From: Dehalococcoidia bacterium UBA3254
Lineage (GTDB): Bacteria > Chloroflexota > Dehalococcoidia > Dehalococcoidales > UBA3254
Direction: 5' to 3'
Assembly: GCA_002362735.1 (NCBI GenBank)
Contig: DEUU01000057.1
Span: 9,278-27,495, forward strand
Length of the DNA stretch: 18,218 nucleotides
In this document: positions 7,636 to 14,304 of the stretch, one piece after another
Layout of the letters: the number at the start of each line of letters is the position of its first letter
Position numbering within the stretch: the stretch's first letter is position 1
Translations under genes and position numbers: made by a program
The notes under the pieces: model-generated
Database searches by the model: none
The model's input: the letters and a program-made list of their open reading frames with translations, nothing else
Told to the model about the DNA's origin: nothing

Positions 7636-7646
7636 TGGTATACAAT
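7636..7646 (+). promoter_or_regulatory. Possible extended -10 promoter for the Lrp/aminotransferase operon
   Basis: TGGTATACAAT contains a TG-n extension and a TATACA/TACAAT -10 box. No convincing -35 box is seen 17 bp upstream. The distance to the GGGGAG ribosome site (7659-7664) is short but workable. Confidence 0.35.
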
Positions 7647-7673
7647 ATTTCAATGTGTGGGGAGAAAATTTTG

Positions 7674-8156
7674 ATGCTAAAAGATATTCTGAAAATATTA
7701 GAAAGCGATGCGCGTACAAACGTCAAACAAATTGCTGGTGCGACCGGGATTTCTGAAGCCGAGGTAATAAAAACCATTCAAAAGGCTGAGCAGGATCAAG
7801 TTATCCTCAAATATAAAACGATCATCAATTGGGACAAAGTAGGATATGAGCATGTTTTTGCTTTGATCGAAGTGAAGGTAACACCTCAAAGGGACGTTGG
7901 ATTCGACTCTATCGCTGAGCGTATTTACCGTTTCCCTCAAGCACATACAGTATATCTACTTTCCGGGACCTTCGACCTCCTGGTCATCGTTACCGGTAAA
8001 ACGATTCAGGACGTAGCCAACTTCGTTTCACAAAAACTGGCTCCTATCGAGGGAGTTCAAAGTACAGTCACCCACTTCATGCTAAAAAAATATAAGGAGG
8101 ACGGAGAGATACTCGGAGCTAGAGACGATTTGAAACGACAGCCTTTTGTGCTTTAG
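7674..8156 (+). CDS. Lrp/AsnC family transcriptional regulator (AlaR/YugG-like)
   Basis: This 160-residue protein has an N-terminal winged helix-turn-helix (about 1-50; ILESDARTNVKQIAGATGISEAEV) and a C-terminal RAM ligand-sensing domain (about 60-140) with the conserved turn LSGTFDLLVIVTG. A tail of about 20 residues follows. The ATG at 7674 has GGGGAG 9 bases upstream; earlier in-frame starts lack a site. Segments such as KVTPQRDVGFDSIAERIYRFP and THFMLKKYKEDG resemble, from memory, B. subtilis YugG/AlaR, which regulates an adjacent alanine aminotransferase. Here too an aminotransferase follows after 33 bp. It likely senses an amino acid, perhaps alanine, and controls this operon. Whether it also acts on the TRAP genes upstream is open. 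Confidence 0.88.
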   Translation: MLKDILKILESDARTNVKQIAGATGISEAEVIKTIQKAEQDQVILKYKTIINWDKVGYEHVFALIEVKVTPQRDVGFDSIAERIYRFPQAHTVYLLSGTFDLLVIVTGKTIQDVANFVSQKLAPIEGVQSTVTHFMLKKYKEDGEILGARDDLKRQPFVL

Positions 8157-8189
8157 CTGGTATTTTTCGGTAATCAACAGGAGAGACCT

Positions 8190-9374
8190 ATGGCTATTGA
8201 AGATAGACAATACTCAATTCAAATTTCCAAATGCGTTGCCGAACTTGCGCCATCTGGAATACGCAAGTTTTTTGACCTCGTTGCCGGAATGGATGGAGTG
8301 ATATCACTGGGTGTTGGCGAACCGGATTATGCTACACCGTGGCATATCCGTGAAGCAGCGATCTACTCTATCGAGAAGGGTTACACTATGTATACCTCTA
8401 ACTCGGGAATGCCGGAATTAAGAAAAGAGGTAGCCAGATTTCTAAATGATCATTATCAAATAAGTTATGACCCCCTGGGCGAAATACTCATCACCGTCGG
8501 AGTCAGCGAGGCTCTTGATCTGGTTATGAGGTCTATCTTGAATCCAGGAGATGAAGTTATAATAGCAGATCCATGCTATGTATCCTACCCCGCTTGCATT
8601 TGTCTGGCCGGAGGTCAACCCGTTCGAGTCGATACCAGGATTGAAGATAATTTTGAGCTCAGAGCTGAGAAGATAGAACCACAAATTACGCAGAGGACCA
8701 AAGCTATATTGCTGGGTTATCCAGCTAATCCAACCGGCGCAATGATGTCGCGGGAAAATTTGATAGAAATTGCTGAGCTTGCCCGCCGGCATAACCTGAC
8801 CGTAATTTCCGATGAAATTTACGCGCGGTTAGTTTATGGCGTTGAGGAAGTCTGTTTTTCCTCCTTGCCGGAAATGAAAGAGACAACAATTCTCCTGGGC
8901 GGCTTTTCAAAAGCCTATGCCATGACCGGCTGGCGATTGGGTTACGCAGCCGGCAATCGAGAAGTTATCGCTGCCATGACAAAGATTCACCAGTTTACCA
9001 TGCTTTCCAGTCCGACAATGGCACAAAATGCGGCTCTGGAAGCTTTAAAATTCGGCGAGCCGGATGTCCGTGAAATGGTAGAAGACTACAATCGTCGAAG
9101 ATTATTTATGGTGAAAGGCTTTAACGAAATTGGATTGTCCTGTTTTGAACCCAAAGGCGCATTCTATACTTTTCCTTCGATCAAAAAGACCGGCATGAGC
9201 GCTGATGATTTCTCCGAAAAATTGTTAATGGAAGAGAAGGTTGTGGTAGTCCCTGGAACAGCTTTCGGCCAATGCGGAGAAGGACATATTCGATGCTGTT
9301 ACGCTACCGCTATGTCTGATATCGAAGAGGCTCTAAATAGAATAGACAGGTTTTTGAAAAAACACGAGGCCTAA
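8190..9374 (+). CDS. Class I/II PLP-dependent aminotransferase (AlaT/YugH-like)
   Basis: This 394-residue fold-type I aminotransferase has all key residues: Asn180 in NPTG, Asp208 and Tyr211 in SDEIYAR, the PLP Schiff-base Lys241 in GGFSKAYAMTGWRLGY, and Arg368 in HIRCCYA for the substrate carboxylate. The opening PSGIRKFFDLVAGMDGVISL and GVGEPDYATPWHIREA resemble the subgroup of B. subtilis AlaT (YugH) and related alanine/aspartate aminotransferases. It should exchange amino groups between an amino acid and 2-oxoglutarate or pyruvate in the cytoplasm. GGAG 8 bases upstream fixes the ATG. The preceding Lrp-type gene, 33 bp away, is the likely regulator in the same transcript. Exact amino acid preference is not deducible; alanine is the best guess from the gene pair. 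Confidence 0.93.
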   Translation: MAIEDRQYSIQISKCVAELAPSGIRKFFDLVAGMDGVISLGVGEPDYATPWHIREAAIYSIEKGYTMYTSNSGMPELRKEVARFLNDHYQISYDPLGEILITVGVSEALDLVMRSILNPGDEVIIADPCYVSYPACICLAGGQPVRVDTRIEDNFELRAEKIEPQITQRTKAILLGYPANPTGAMMSRENLIEIAELARRHNLTVISDEIYARLVYGVEEVCFSSLPEMKETTILLGGFSKAYAMTGWRLGYAAGNREVIAAMTKIHQFTMLSSPTMAQNAALEALKFGEPDVREMVEDYNRRRLFMVKGFNEIGLSCFEPKGAFYTFPSIKKTGMSADDFSEKLLMEEKVVVVPGTAFGQCGEGHIRCCYATAMSDIEEALNRIDRFLKKHEA

Positions 9375-9454
9375 ACCTTAGCGCAGAAATCCTGGTTAGA
9401 CGGTTTTGAATTAACCGGAAGATAGTTAAATGAGTAAGATGAAAACCGGATTGT

Positions 9455-9685
9455 TTAATCGCCCTTGTCTTTGACTTTCTGCTCTAATTCGTCTTCGATA
9501 ACAAAGTACTCTTTCAGCTCGTCTAGTCTCAAGATCTGGTCAACAAAGATATCTTTGACGCGCTTACTGGGTACTCTGATGCGGTGCGCCATATAAATGA
9601 TGTCATTAACGACACGCATCAATTGATCTCGTGTTTTGTCTTGCATATCTGCCATTATTTTTACTCGGCGAATTTTATTCGGCAT
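9455..9685 (-). CDS. Small hypothetical protein (76 residues)
   Basis: I do not recognise a family. The product is soluble-looking and highly charged, with a basic N-terminal third (MPNKIRRVK) and a probable helical middle (DQLMRVVNDIIYMAHRIRVPSKRVKDIF) running into an acidic, lysine-containing tail. Two further in-frame ATGs, 10 and 13 codons in, are possible starts, and none has a convincing Shine-Dalgarno site. A near-perfect promoter (TTGACA-N17-TAATAT on this strand) ends about 30 bp upstream, which argues that it is really expressed. It lies tail to tail with the aminotransferase gene and divergent from the metallo-hydrolase gene. No functional claim is made. Confidence 0.65.
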   Translation of the reverse strand: MPNKIRRVKIMADMQDKTRDQLMRVVNDIIYMAHRIRVPSKRVKDIFVDQILRLDELKEYFVIEDELEQKVKDKGD

Positions 9686-9717
9686 TAAGTACTTTAACCC
9701 AGCAGTATTTAAGGGAT

Positions 9718-9746
9718 ATATTATTCTTTTTAAGTATTTTTGTCAA
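9718..9746 (-). promoter_or_regulatory. Near-consensus sigma-70 promoter for the small hypothetical gene
   Basis: On the minus strand TTGACA (9746-9741) and TAATAT (9723-9718) are spaced by 17 A/T-rich bases. The expected start near 9711 leaves a leader of about 26 bases before the 9685 ATG. Confidence 0.7.
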
Positions 9747-9788
9747 TATCTCATAAGTAATATAACCGATAAAAACGTCCAATTGTTG

Positions 9789-9794
9789 TATAAT
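9789..9794 (+). promoter_or_regulatory. -10 box for the metallo-hydrolase gene
   Basis: A perfect TATAAT lies 46 bases before the ATG at 9841, giving a leader of about 40 bases. No good -35 box is present at the proper distance, so an activator or a weak promoter is possible. Confidence 0.4.
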
Positions 9795-9840
9795 CTAACT
9801 ATTGATAACCTGCCTGAAACACTATCTAAAGGAGAGACAA

Positions 9841-10488
9841 ATGAATATTAAATGGTTGGGACATGCCTCTTTTTTAATCACCGCTCTACCTGATCTCAGA
9901 ATCATCACGGATCCTTATACTGCCGATGCGCATCTCACTTACAAACCCATTAATGAGTCCGCCGAGATAGTCACCGTGAGTCATGGTCACGGCGACCATA
10001 ACAATGTGAAAAGCATCAAGGGAAACCCTAAAATACTGTCGGGAGCTGGATCTCAGGTAATAAAAGGGATTGAAATCAAATCCATTCCCGTCTTTCACGA
10101 TAAGACCCAGGGGAGCCAGCGCGGAAATGATTTGATATTTTGCTTTAACATCGACGGGGTAAACCTGTGTCATCTGGGAGACCTGGGCCATCAATTGAGT
10201 CCGCAATTGGTTTCGGAGCTTGGTCCAGTTGATGTTCTTTTCATTCCCATCGGCGGTTTCTTCACCATTGATGCTCTGGAGGCGACGGCAATTATTAATT
10301 CTATTAAACCAAAAATAGTATTCCCGATGCATTATAAGAATACCAAAACGGATTTCCCTATTGCTGGAGCTGATGAATTTCTCAAAAATAAACAAGGGAT
10401 CCGCAAATTAGATGCAAATAATATTGAGATAAATAAAAATTCTTTACCTAAAGAAACCGAAATTATTGTGCTACAATCTGCAAATTAG
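9841..10488 (+). CDS. Metallo-beta-lactamase-fold hydrolase, UlaG/YtkL-like
   Basis: This 215-residue protein opens with MNIKWLGHASFLI, typical of the UlaG-like (L-ascorbate-6-phosphate lactonase-type) branch. The metal-binding set is present: His48-x-His50-x-Asp52-His53 (SHGHGDHNN), His86-Asp87 (FHD), Asp114 in HLGDLGH, and His164 in FPMHYKNT. It should be a cytoplasmic di-metal hydrolase. Members of this branch are often annotated as metal-dependent hydrolase UPF0173, and most have no known substrate. The ATG at 9841 follows AAAGGAGAG by about 6 bases and matches the family N-terminus; an upstream ATG at 9802 would add 13 non-conserved residues. It appears to be a single-gene transcript, divergent from the small hypothetical gene. 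Confidence 0.88.
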   Translation: MNIKWLGHASFLITALPDLRIITDPYTADAHLTYKPINESAEIVTVSHGHGDHNNVKSIKGNPKILSGAGSQVIKGIEIKSIPVFHDKTQGSQRGNDLIFCFNIDGVNLCHLGDLGHQLSPQLVSELGPVDVLFIPIGGFFTIDALEATAIINSIKPKIVFPMHYKNTKTDFPIAGADEFLKNKQGIRKLDANNIEINKNSLPKETEIIVLQSAN

Positions 10489-10496
10489 AAAAAAGG

Positions 10497-10520
10497 TGAT
10501 TTTGCTATTCCGTAAAATCA
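10497..10520 (+). terminator. Possible weak terminator after the metallo-hydrolase gene
   Basis: TGATTTT and AAAATCA form a 7 bp A/T-rich stem around a 10-base loop, followed by TATTTTG. The stem is weak, so this is tentative. Confidence 0.3.
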
Positions 10521-10593
10521 TATTTTGTAGTAATATAGTATAAGTTTGTCGTTTCGGAAACAACAACACAAGGTCAGGAGGACATGAAACAGG

Positions 10594-10692
10594 ATGGGAA
10601 GTACACTCAAGTGGCGTAGAAAAAAGATGAGTAAAAAGCACCATAAAAGGGTGCTGAAGATGACTCGCGTACAGAGAAGACGTAACAAGTAG
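10594..10692 (+). CDS. bS22-type mini ribosomal protein (AURKAIP1/COX24 domain), 32 residues
   Basis: This very short, extremely basic peptide begins MGSTLKWRRKKMSKKHHK and ends RVQRRRNK. The pattern MGSxxKxRRKxMxKKxHxKxxxxTRxQRR is that of the bacterial AURKAIP1/COX24-domain proteins, which include the ~33-residue bS22 protein of the mycobacterial 30S subunit; COX24 and AURKAIP1 (mS38) are mitochondrial relatives. It probably binds rRNA in the small subunit. AGGAGG (10576-10581) lies 12 bases before this ATG, a little far. The ATG at 10584 is closer but opens a different frame that stops after 11 codons. The gene stands alone, with an A/T-rich leader of about 100 bases holding several -10-like sequences and a small GTTT/AAAC hairpin at 10551-10561. 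Family recognition is from pattern memory. Confidence 0.88.
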   Translation: MGSTLKWRRKKMSKKHHKRVLKMTRVQRRRNK

Positions 10693-10888
10693 ACTTTGGT
10701 AGTTGAAGTCTTATCAGGACAGTATTAGTCCTTAAAGTCAGTAAACCAATCTGAGTCTGCCTAGTATAAGCCGAATTGATTTTGTTAAAATGAATCAGGT
10801 CGAGAATGATTATAAAAATTTATTTAGAGTCGTATTCGATTTAGACAGATTTTAATTTCAGTCTCGTATTTTTGTTTAAAATGTTGCC
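10693..10888. other. A/T-rich stretch without a convincing gene, between the bS22-type gene and a terminator
   Basis: No ORF with a ribosome site is visible. The stretch contains a small hairpin GGAC-N7-GTCC near 10718-10732 and repeated GTCTCGTATT/GTCGTATTCG-like words. Because a clear intrinsic terminator follows at 10889, it is either a long 3' untranslated region of the bS22-type mRNA or a small RNA. The sequence alone does not decide. Confidence 0.4.
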
Positions 10889-10921
10889 AAGCCTCGATTC
10901 TTATATCGAGGCTTTCTTTTT
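10889..10921 (+). terminator. Intrinsic terminator
   Basis: AAGCCTCGAT (10889-10898) pairs perfectly with ATCGAGGCTT (10905-10914) around a 6-base loop and runs directly into TTTCTTTTTG. This is the clearest rho-independent terminator in the window, for rightward transcription ending after the bS22-type gene. Confidence 0.85.
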
Positions 10922-10944
10922 GAACTATCCCGAATAAATAAGAC

Positions 10945-10970
10945 AGCCTACCGGATGCATCCGGTAGGCT
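10945..10970. repeat. Perfect 26 bp palindrome
   Basis: The half AGCCTACCGGATG is followed immediately by its exact reverse complement CATCCGGTAGGCT, with no unpaired centre. It ends 4 bases before a consensus Shine-Dalgarno sequence. In RNA it would form a very stable hairpin, with the central bases as the loop; in DNA it could be the site of a dimeric protein. No U-run follows on the plus strand. On the minus strand GTCTTATTTATT follows, only loosely terminator-like, and no leftward gene ends here. Confidence 0.85.
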
Positions 10971-10986
10971 AAAGAAAGGAGGTGTA

Positions 10987-11067
10987 ATGAAAAAGGTACT
11001 TCTATTGGTTTCCCCAACCCCACTGACTACATTTTATTACTTCCAAGCAATTATGTCAAATATTTAA
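10987..11067 (+). CDS. Candidate small protein or leader peptide, 26 residues
   Basis: The ATG at 10987 follows AAAGGAGGTG (10975-10984), a 10-base match to the anti-Shine-Dalgarno end of 16S rRNA, with 4 bases between GGAGG and the ATG. The peptide begins MKKVLLLVSPTPLTTF and continues with Tyr-Tyr-Phe, stopping at TAA 11065-11067. It has a basic start and a short hydrophobic run, but it is short for a membrane span and resembles no family I know. It lies between the 26 bp palindrome and recN, whose start is 86 bp further on. It could be a real micropeptide, a leader, or a remnant of a lost longer gene. The ribosome site is the main evidence. Confidence 0.45.
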   Translation: MKKVLLLVSPTPLTTFYYFQAIMSNI

Positions 11068-11153
11068 GCGGTGATTTTCCTACTTAATCAATAAAATGCT
11101 AAAATAGCGACAAGTTAAAATATTCGTCAATCTCAAGATTCAGGAGATGTGGA

Positions 11154-12908
11154 TTGCTGCTGGAGTTGAGGGTCAAAGACCTGGGTATTATTGAAGACAT
11201 CAACTGGAAATTGGATGTCGGCTTGAATATTATCACCGGGGAAACGGGGGCGGGTAAATCCCAGGTGCTGGATGCCGTTGAACTGTTATTGAACGGGACT
11301 GCCTCAGATGATCTCATTCGTTATGGAGCTAGCGAAGCCAGGATCGAAGGCGTTTTCGCTCTTTCCCAGGACCCCAGGTATACCTCACTACATATGTTTT
11401 TATCAGAAAAGGATTTGACATCTGTTGAAGACACTTTAGTAATAAAATGTGAAATCAAAAAGCAGAAGCCCAGCCTGGTAAGAATTAACGGAAACACTGT
11501 CACAAAAACGATTCTCCGGCAAGTAGGACAATTACTGGTTGACATCCACGGACAAAGCGAGCACCTTTCTCTACTCGACAAAAAATATCACCTTGATTTT
11601 TTGGACGGATATGGTCGCACGTCGGCACTTAAAAACAACTTCAGTAATAATGTAGCTCAACTTCGGCTGATAGAATCCGAGTTAGCCATCCTGGAAAACA
11701 AAGAAAAAGAAAATACTCGACAAGAAGAATTTCTCAAGTACCAGATAAATGAGATAAAAATAGCCATGCTCCGCGAAGCTGAAGATGAGGAGATGGAGAA
11801 TGAGAGGCGTATTATTTCACACAGTGAGAAGCTCAAAGAGTATTCGAATAGCGTTCATCAAGCTATCTCTGAGAGTGCCTCCGCTCATTACGCCGCTTCT
11901 GCCCTGAATAAATTGAATGAAGCCGTCCAGGCAATGAAAAAGCTGGTAGAGTTGGATCCTTCCCTGGTCCAGCAATTAGATTATCTGGAAAAGAGCGTTT
12001 ATGGCCTGGAGGAAGTAGCCCGGGAAATACTCGCGTACAGTGATAAATTGGAACATGATCCAAGAAGATTGGAAGAAATAGAATCACGTCTTGAACTCAT
12101 CCGCAATTTAAAAAGAAAATATGGCAAAACGATAGCCGAGATTCTAATGTTCCAGAGGAATTCCGAACAGGAATTGGCAGGCTTCGGCATTTCGTCTGAA
12201 AGAAAAACACAATTGAAAAAGCAACGCGACCAGTTACGAAACGATCTGGGACAATTGGCAAGAGATCTGACTCTAAGGCGATCACAAGCTGCACAACAAT
12301 TAAAAACAGATATAACCAAAGAACTGCAAGAACTGGAAATGTCCCAGGTGCGGTTTGAGGTATCTATCACACAAACCCGGTCTGCCGAAGGAATTCTGGG
12401 AGTGGACAATAACCTGTATGCCTTTAATTCGGGAGGTATTGATAACGTCGAGTTTTTAGTCTCTACAAACCCCGGCGAACCTCTTAAACCGCTGGCTAAG
12501 ATAGCGTCCACGGGAGAGATCTCACGCTTTACTCTGGCTTTAAAGGGAGCACTTTCAGAGGCGGATAGTATTCCCGTGCTGATTTTTGACGAAATTGATA
12601 TTGGGATAGGCGGAAGAAGCGGAGACATTATTGGGGAAAAATTATGGGCTTTATCCAAAAACCACCAGGTTATCTGCGTGACTCATTTGCCTCAGATAGC
12701 TGCATATGCCGATTCACATTTCTACGTTCATAAAGAGGTTTCCGGGAATCGGACTACCAGCACTCTGGAGGTCCTCAAAGAACAATCCCGTATTAGAGAA
12801 CTGGCGATAATGCTTGGCGGCTCCGGCTATACTGAAACTGCCCTCAGAAACGCTGAAGAATTGTTCCAGAAAGCCGGAAGCTGGAAAAAAACGAATTCTA
12901 TTGAATGA
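11154..12908 (+). CDS. recN: DNA repair protein RecN
   Basis: This 584-residue SMC-like ATPase acts in double-strand break repair. It has the Walker A motif GETGAGKS (29-36) right after the typical MLLELRVKDLGIIED start, then a DIHGQSEHLSLL segment (130-141), two coiled-coil arms (about 165-395), the ABC signature STGEISR (452-458), Walker B VLIFDE (475-480), IGIGGRSG and CVTHLPQIAAYAD (508-520). The start is TTG at 11154, with AGGAG 7 bases upstream; the family-typical MLLEL N-terminus supports it. The signature reads STGE rather than the common SGGE, a change I believe is tolerated in related RecN proteins. A TAAAAT at 11100 is a possible -10, but no -35 or recognisable SOS box was found. 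The 3' end overlaps the opposing nitroreductase gene by 11 bp. Confidence 0.96.
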   Translation: MLLELRVKDLGIIEDINWKLDVGLNIITGETGAGKSQVLDAVELLLNGTASDDLIRYGASEARIEGVFALSQDPRYTSLHMFLSEKDLTSVEDTLVIKCEIKKQKPSLVRINGNTVTKTILRQVGQLLVDIHGQSEHLSLLDKKYHLDFLDGYGRTSALKNNFSNNVAQLRLIESELAILENKEKENTRQEEFLKYQINEIKIAMLREAEDEEMENERRIISHSEKLKEYSNSVHQAISESASAHYAASALNKLNEAVQAMKKLVELDPSLVQQLDYLEKSVYGLEEVAREILAYSDKLEHDPRRLEEIESRLELIRNLKRKYGKTIAEILMFQRNSEQELAGFGISSERKTQLKKQRDQLRNDLGQLARDLTLRRSQAAQQLKTDITKELQELEMSQVRFEVSITQTRSAEGILGVDNNLYAFNSGGIDNVEFLVSTNPGEPLKPLAKIASTGEISRFTLALKGALSEADSIPVLIFDEIDIGIGGRSGDIIGEKLWALSKNHQVICVTHLPQIAAYADSHFYVHKEVSGNRTTSTLEVLKEQSRIRELAIMLGGSGYTETALRNAEELFQKAGSWKKTNSIE

Positions 12909-13557
12909 CGGTACAGATTTCTTTGACTGGTTTTCTTTCTCTTGGAGAAGGGCTCTCGCCGGGGTATCCTACCGGAATATAAGCAACGATATCTTCTCCC
13001 GAAGGTACGTTTAAAATCTTTTCGATATCGCCTTTAGCCTGGATCGGACCCGTCATCCAAAGTCCGCCCAGGCCCATTTGATGCAATATCAGGAGCAGAT
13101 TAGCGATGGCAGAAGAAACAGATTGAATTTTACTGCTGGCCATGTTTCTCCACTCCCTCATCTGTTTCGCTTGAGGGTCTGTTTTCTCTTTTAAAGCTAA
13201 AACCTGGTCAATCGGCGATTGGTACTGTTTAACAGCGACAGCGATGCCCACCGGGGCTGATCTAAAGATCGCCGTTCTCTGCAGCATTCGATTTGCGATA
13301 TCCCCAATGGTTTTAGCTTCAGGCCATGCTGCTATGCGCTCTGCGGTGGCCTGTACTGCATCGGCAATAGCATTGATAGTTTCTCGTTTAAGGATTAAAT
13401 AAAAATGCCAGTTTTGCTGATTACCAGCGTTGGGCGCATAAGTAGCCAGTTCGATCGCCTGTAATAATAATTCCTCAGAAACCGGTTTATCCTGCCACGC
13501 TCTTATCGACCTGCGGCTCTTAACAAGATCAATAAATTCATTAGTTTTAATCGACAT
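12898..13557 (-). CDS. Nitroreductase family FMN-dependent oxidoreductase
   Basis: This 219-residue protein has the nitroreductase fold markers: RRSIRAW near the N-terminus (15-21, FMN phosphate contacts), LATYAPNAGNQQNWHFYLI in outline (37-55), an AIANLLLILHQMGLGGLWMTGP region in which GLGGLWM matches the usual GLGSCWM, and a late IPVGYPGE. Family members are FMN homodimers in the cytoplasm using NAD(P)H to reduce nitro, quinone, flavin or ene substrates. GGGGGG upstream of the ATG serves as the ribosome site. The gene converges on recN and is divergent from the PlsY-like gene, with about 120 bp between. An extra segment (about 75-135) with a Trp/Gln/Lys-rich stretch is longer than in minimal members. 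The natural substrate cannot be told. Confidence 0.92.
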   Translation of the reverse strand: MSIKTNEFIDLVKSRRSIRAWQDKPVSEELLLQAIELATYAPNAGNQQNWHFYLILKRETINAIADAVQATAERIAAWPEAKTIGDIANRMLQRTAIFRSAPVGIAVAVKQYQSPIDQVLALKEKTDPQAKQMREWRNMASSKIQSVSSAIANLLLILHQMGLGGLWMTGPIQAKGDIEKILNVPSGEDIVAYIPVGYPGESPSPRERKPVKEICTVIQ

Positions 13558-13654
13558 GGTTATCCCCCCTTTTTATAAGCTAATTTTATTATGCGTGGTG
13601 GGTCTGTTTTTTACAATGATCATCTGGTCAAATCGTTCACGATCCCAAATTGGA

Positions 13655-13660
13655 TATAAT
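13655..13660 (+). promoter_or_regulatory. -10 box upstream of the PlsY-like gene
   Basis: A perfect TATAAT lies 19 bases before the start codon. The predicted leader is only about 13 bases and includes AGAGGT. No strong -35 box is seen. Confidence 0.4.
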
Positions 13661-13679
13661 TACCAATTAGAGGTAGGTA

Positions 13680-14294
13680 ATGGCCGTTCCCATTGGAATT
13701 GCTGCAATAGTCTCAAGTTATTTGATTGGCTCAATTCCTTCCGCATATATGATTGGACGGATATGGAGAGGAATTGATCTTCGCCAGGAAGGGGACGGTC
13801 ATATTAGTGCTACCGCTTTGCACAGGAATATAGGGAGATTACCTTTCGCACTAGCCTTGATAATGGATTTGAGCAAGGGTGTACTATCTCTATACGTAGC
13901 CTCGATGCTAACTGACTCCCAATTGATACTGGTAATCTCAGCCTACGCCGCCGTCATTGGGCATTGCTGGTCTATCTACCTGGGTTTTAAAGGAGGACTG
14001 GGCGGAGCAATTACGTTTAGCGTGCTGGCTACTCTCGGAACGGTCGAAGCCTTTATTGGAGCTGGGATCTCCCTCGTTATCCTTTTTTCAACTCGAAAAT
14101 CCAGTTGGGCAACCTATGCATTATTAATATCAACTGCCGCTGTTTTGCTGATCACCAGTCGGAGCCCGCTAATGGCAATATTTCCTCTCGGTTTATTAGC
14201 TATTCATCTGTTAAAACGTTACCAGACCAAGAAAGTGAATGTGGGGACAACTCTAACTCATGAAGTTTTCGATGATCTTAAAAAAACAAAATAG
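13680..14294 (+). CDS. PlsY-like (glycerol-3-phosphate acyltransferase family) membrane protein, degenerate motifs
   Basis: This 204-residue integral membrane protein matches PlsY in layout: GSIPSAYMIGRIWRGIDLR (17-35), then GDGHISATALHR (38-49) where active enzymes have GSGNxGATNxxR, MDLSKG (62-67), GHCWSIYLGFKGGLGGA (94-110) where active enzymes have FKGGKG, and several membrane helices. PlsY normally transfers the acyl group of acyl-phosphate to glycerol-3-phosphate, the first step of phospholipid synthesis. Here the motif-1 Ser and Asn, the motif-2 Lys and the C-terminal His-Asn-Glu motif (HRxNIxRLxxGxE) are changed or unrecognisable; the C-terminal region reads AIHLLKRYQTKK. It may therefore be a divergent paralogue with another substrate or no catalysis. 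The ATG has AGAGGT 5 bases upstream. It converges on the DedA-type gene with 10 bp between. Confidence 0.82.
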   Translation: MAVPIGIAAIVSSYLIGSIPSAYMIGRIWRGIDLRQEGDGHISATALHRNIGRLPFALALIMDLSKGVLSLYVASMLTDSQLILVISAYAAVIGHCWSIYLGFKGGLGGAITFSVLATLGTVEAFIGAGISLVILFSTRKSSWATYALLISTAAVLLITSRSPLMAIFPLGLLAIHLLKRYQTKKVNVGTTLTHEVFDDLKKTK

Positions 14295-14304
14295 GCTGAA
14301 AATA

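Noticed and set aside
9401..9417. CGGTT-N7-AACCG as a terminator after the aminotransferase gene
   Set aside because: The stem is only 5 bp and no U-run follows on either strand.
9886..10395. Minus-strand ORF of 169 codons opposite the metallo-hydrolase
   Set aside because: The plus-strand frame has a full metal-binding motif set, and this frame has no family features.
11999..12658. Minus-strand ORF of 219 codons opposite recN
   Set aside because: It is an antisense shadow of a Walker/signature-bearing RecN frame; Ser/Arg-rich with no known pattern.
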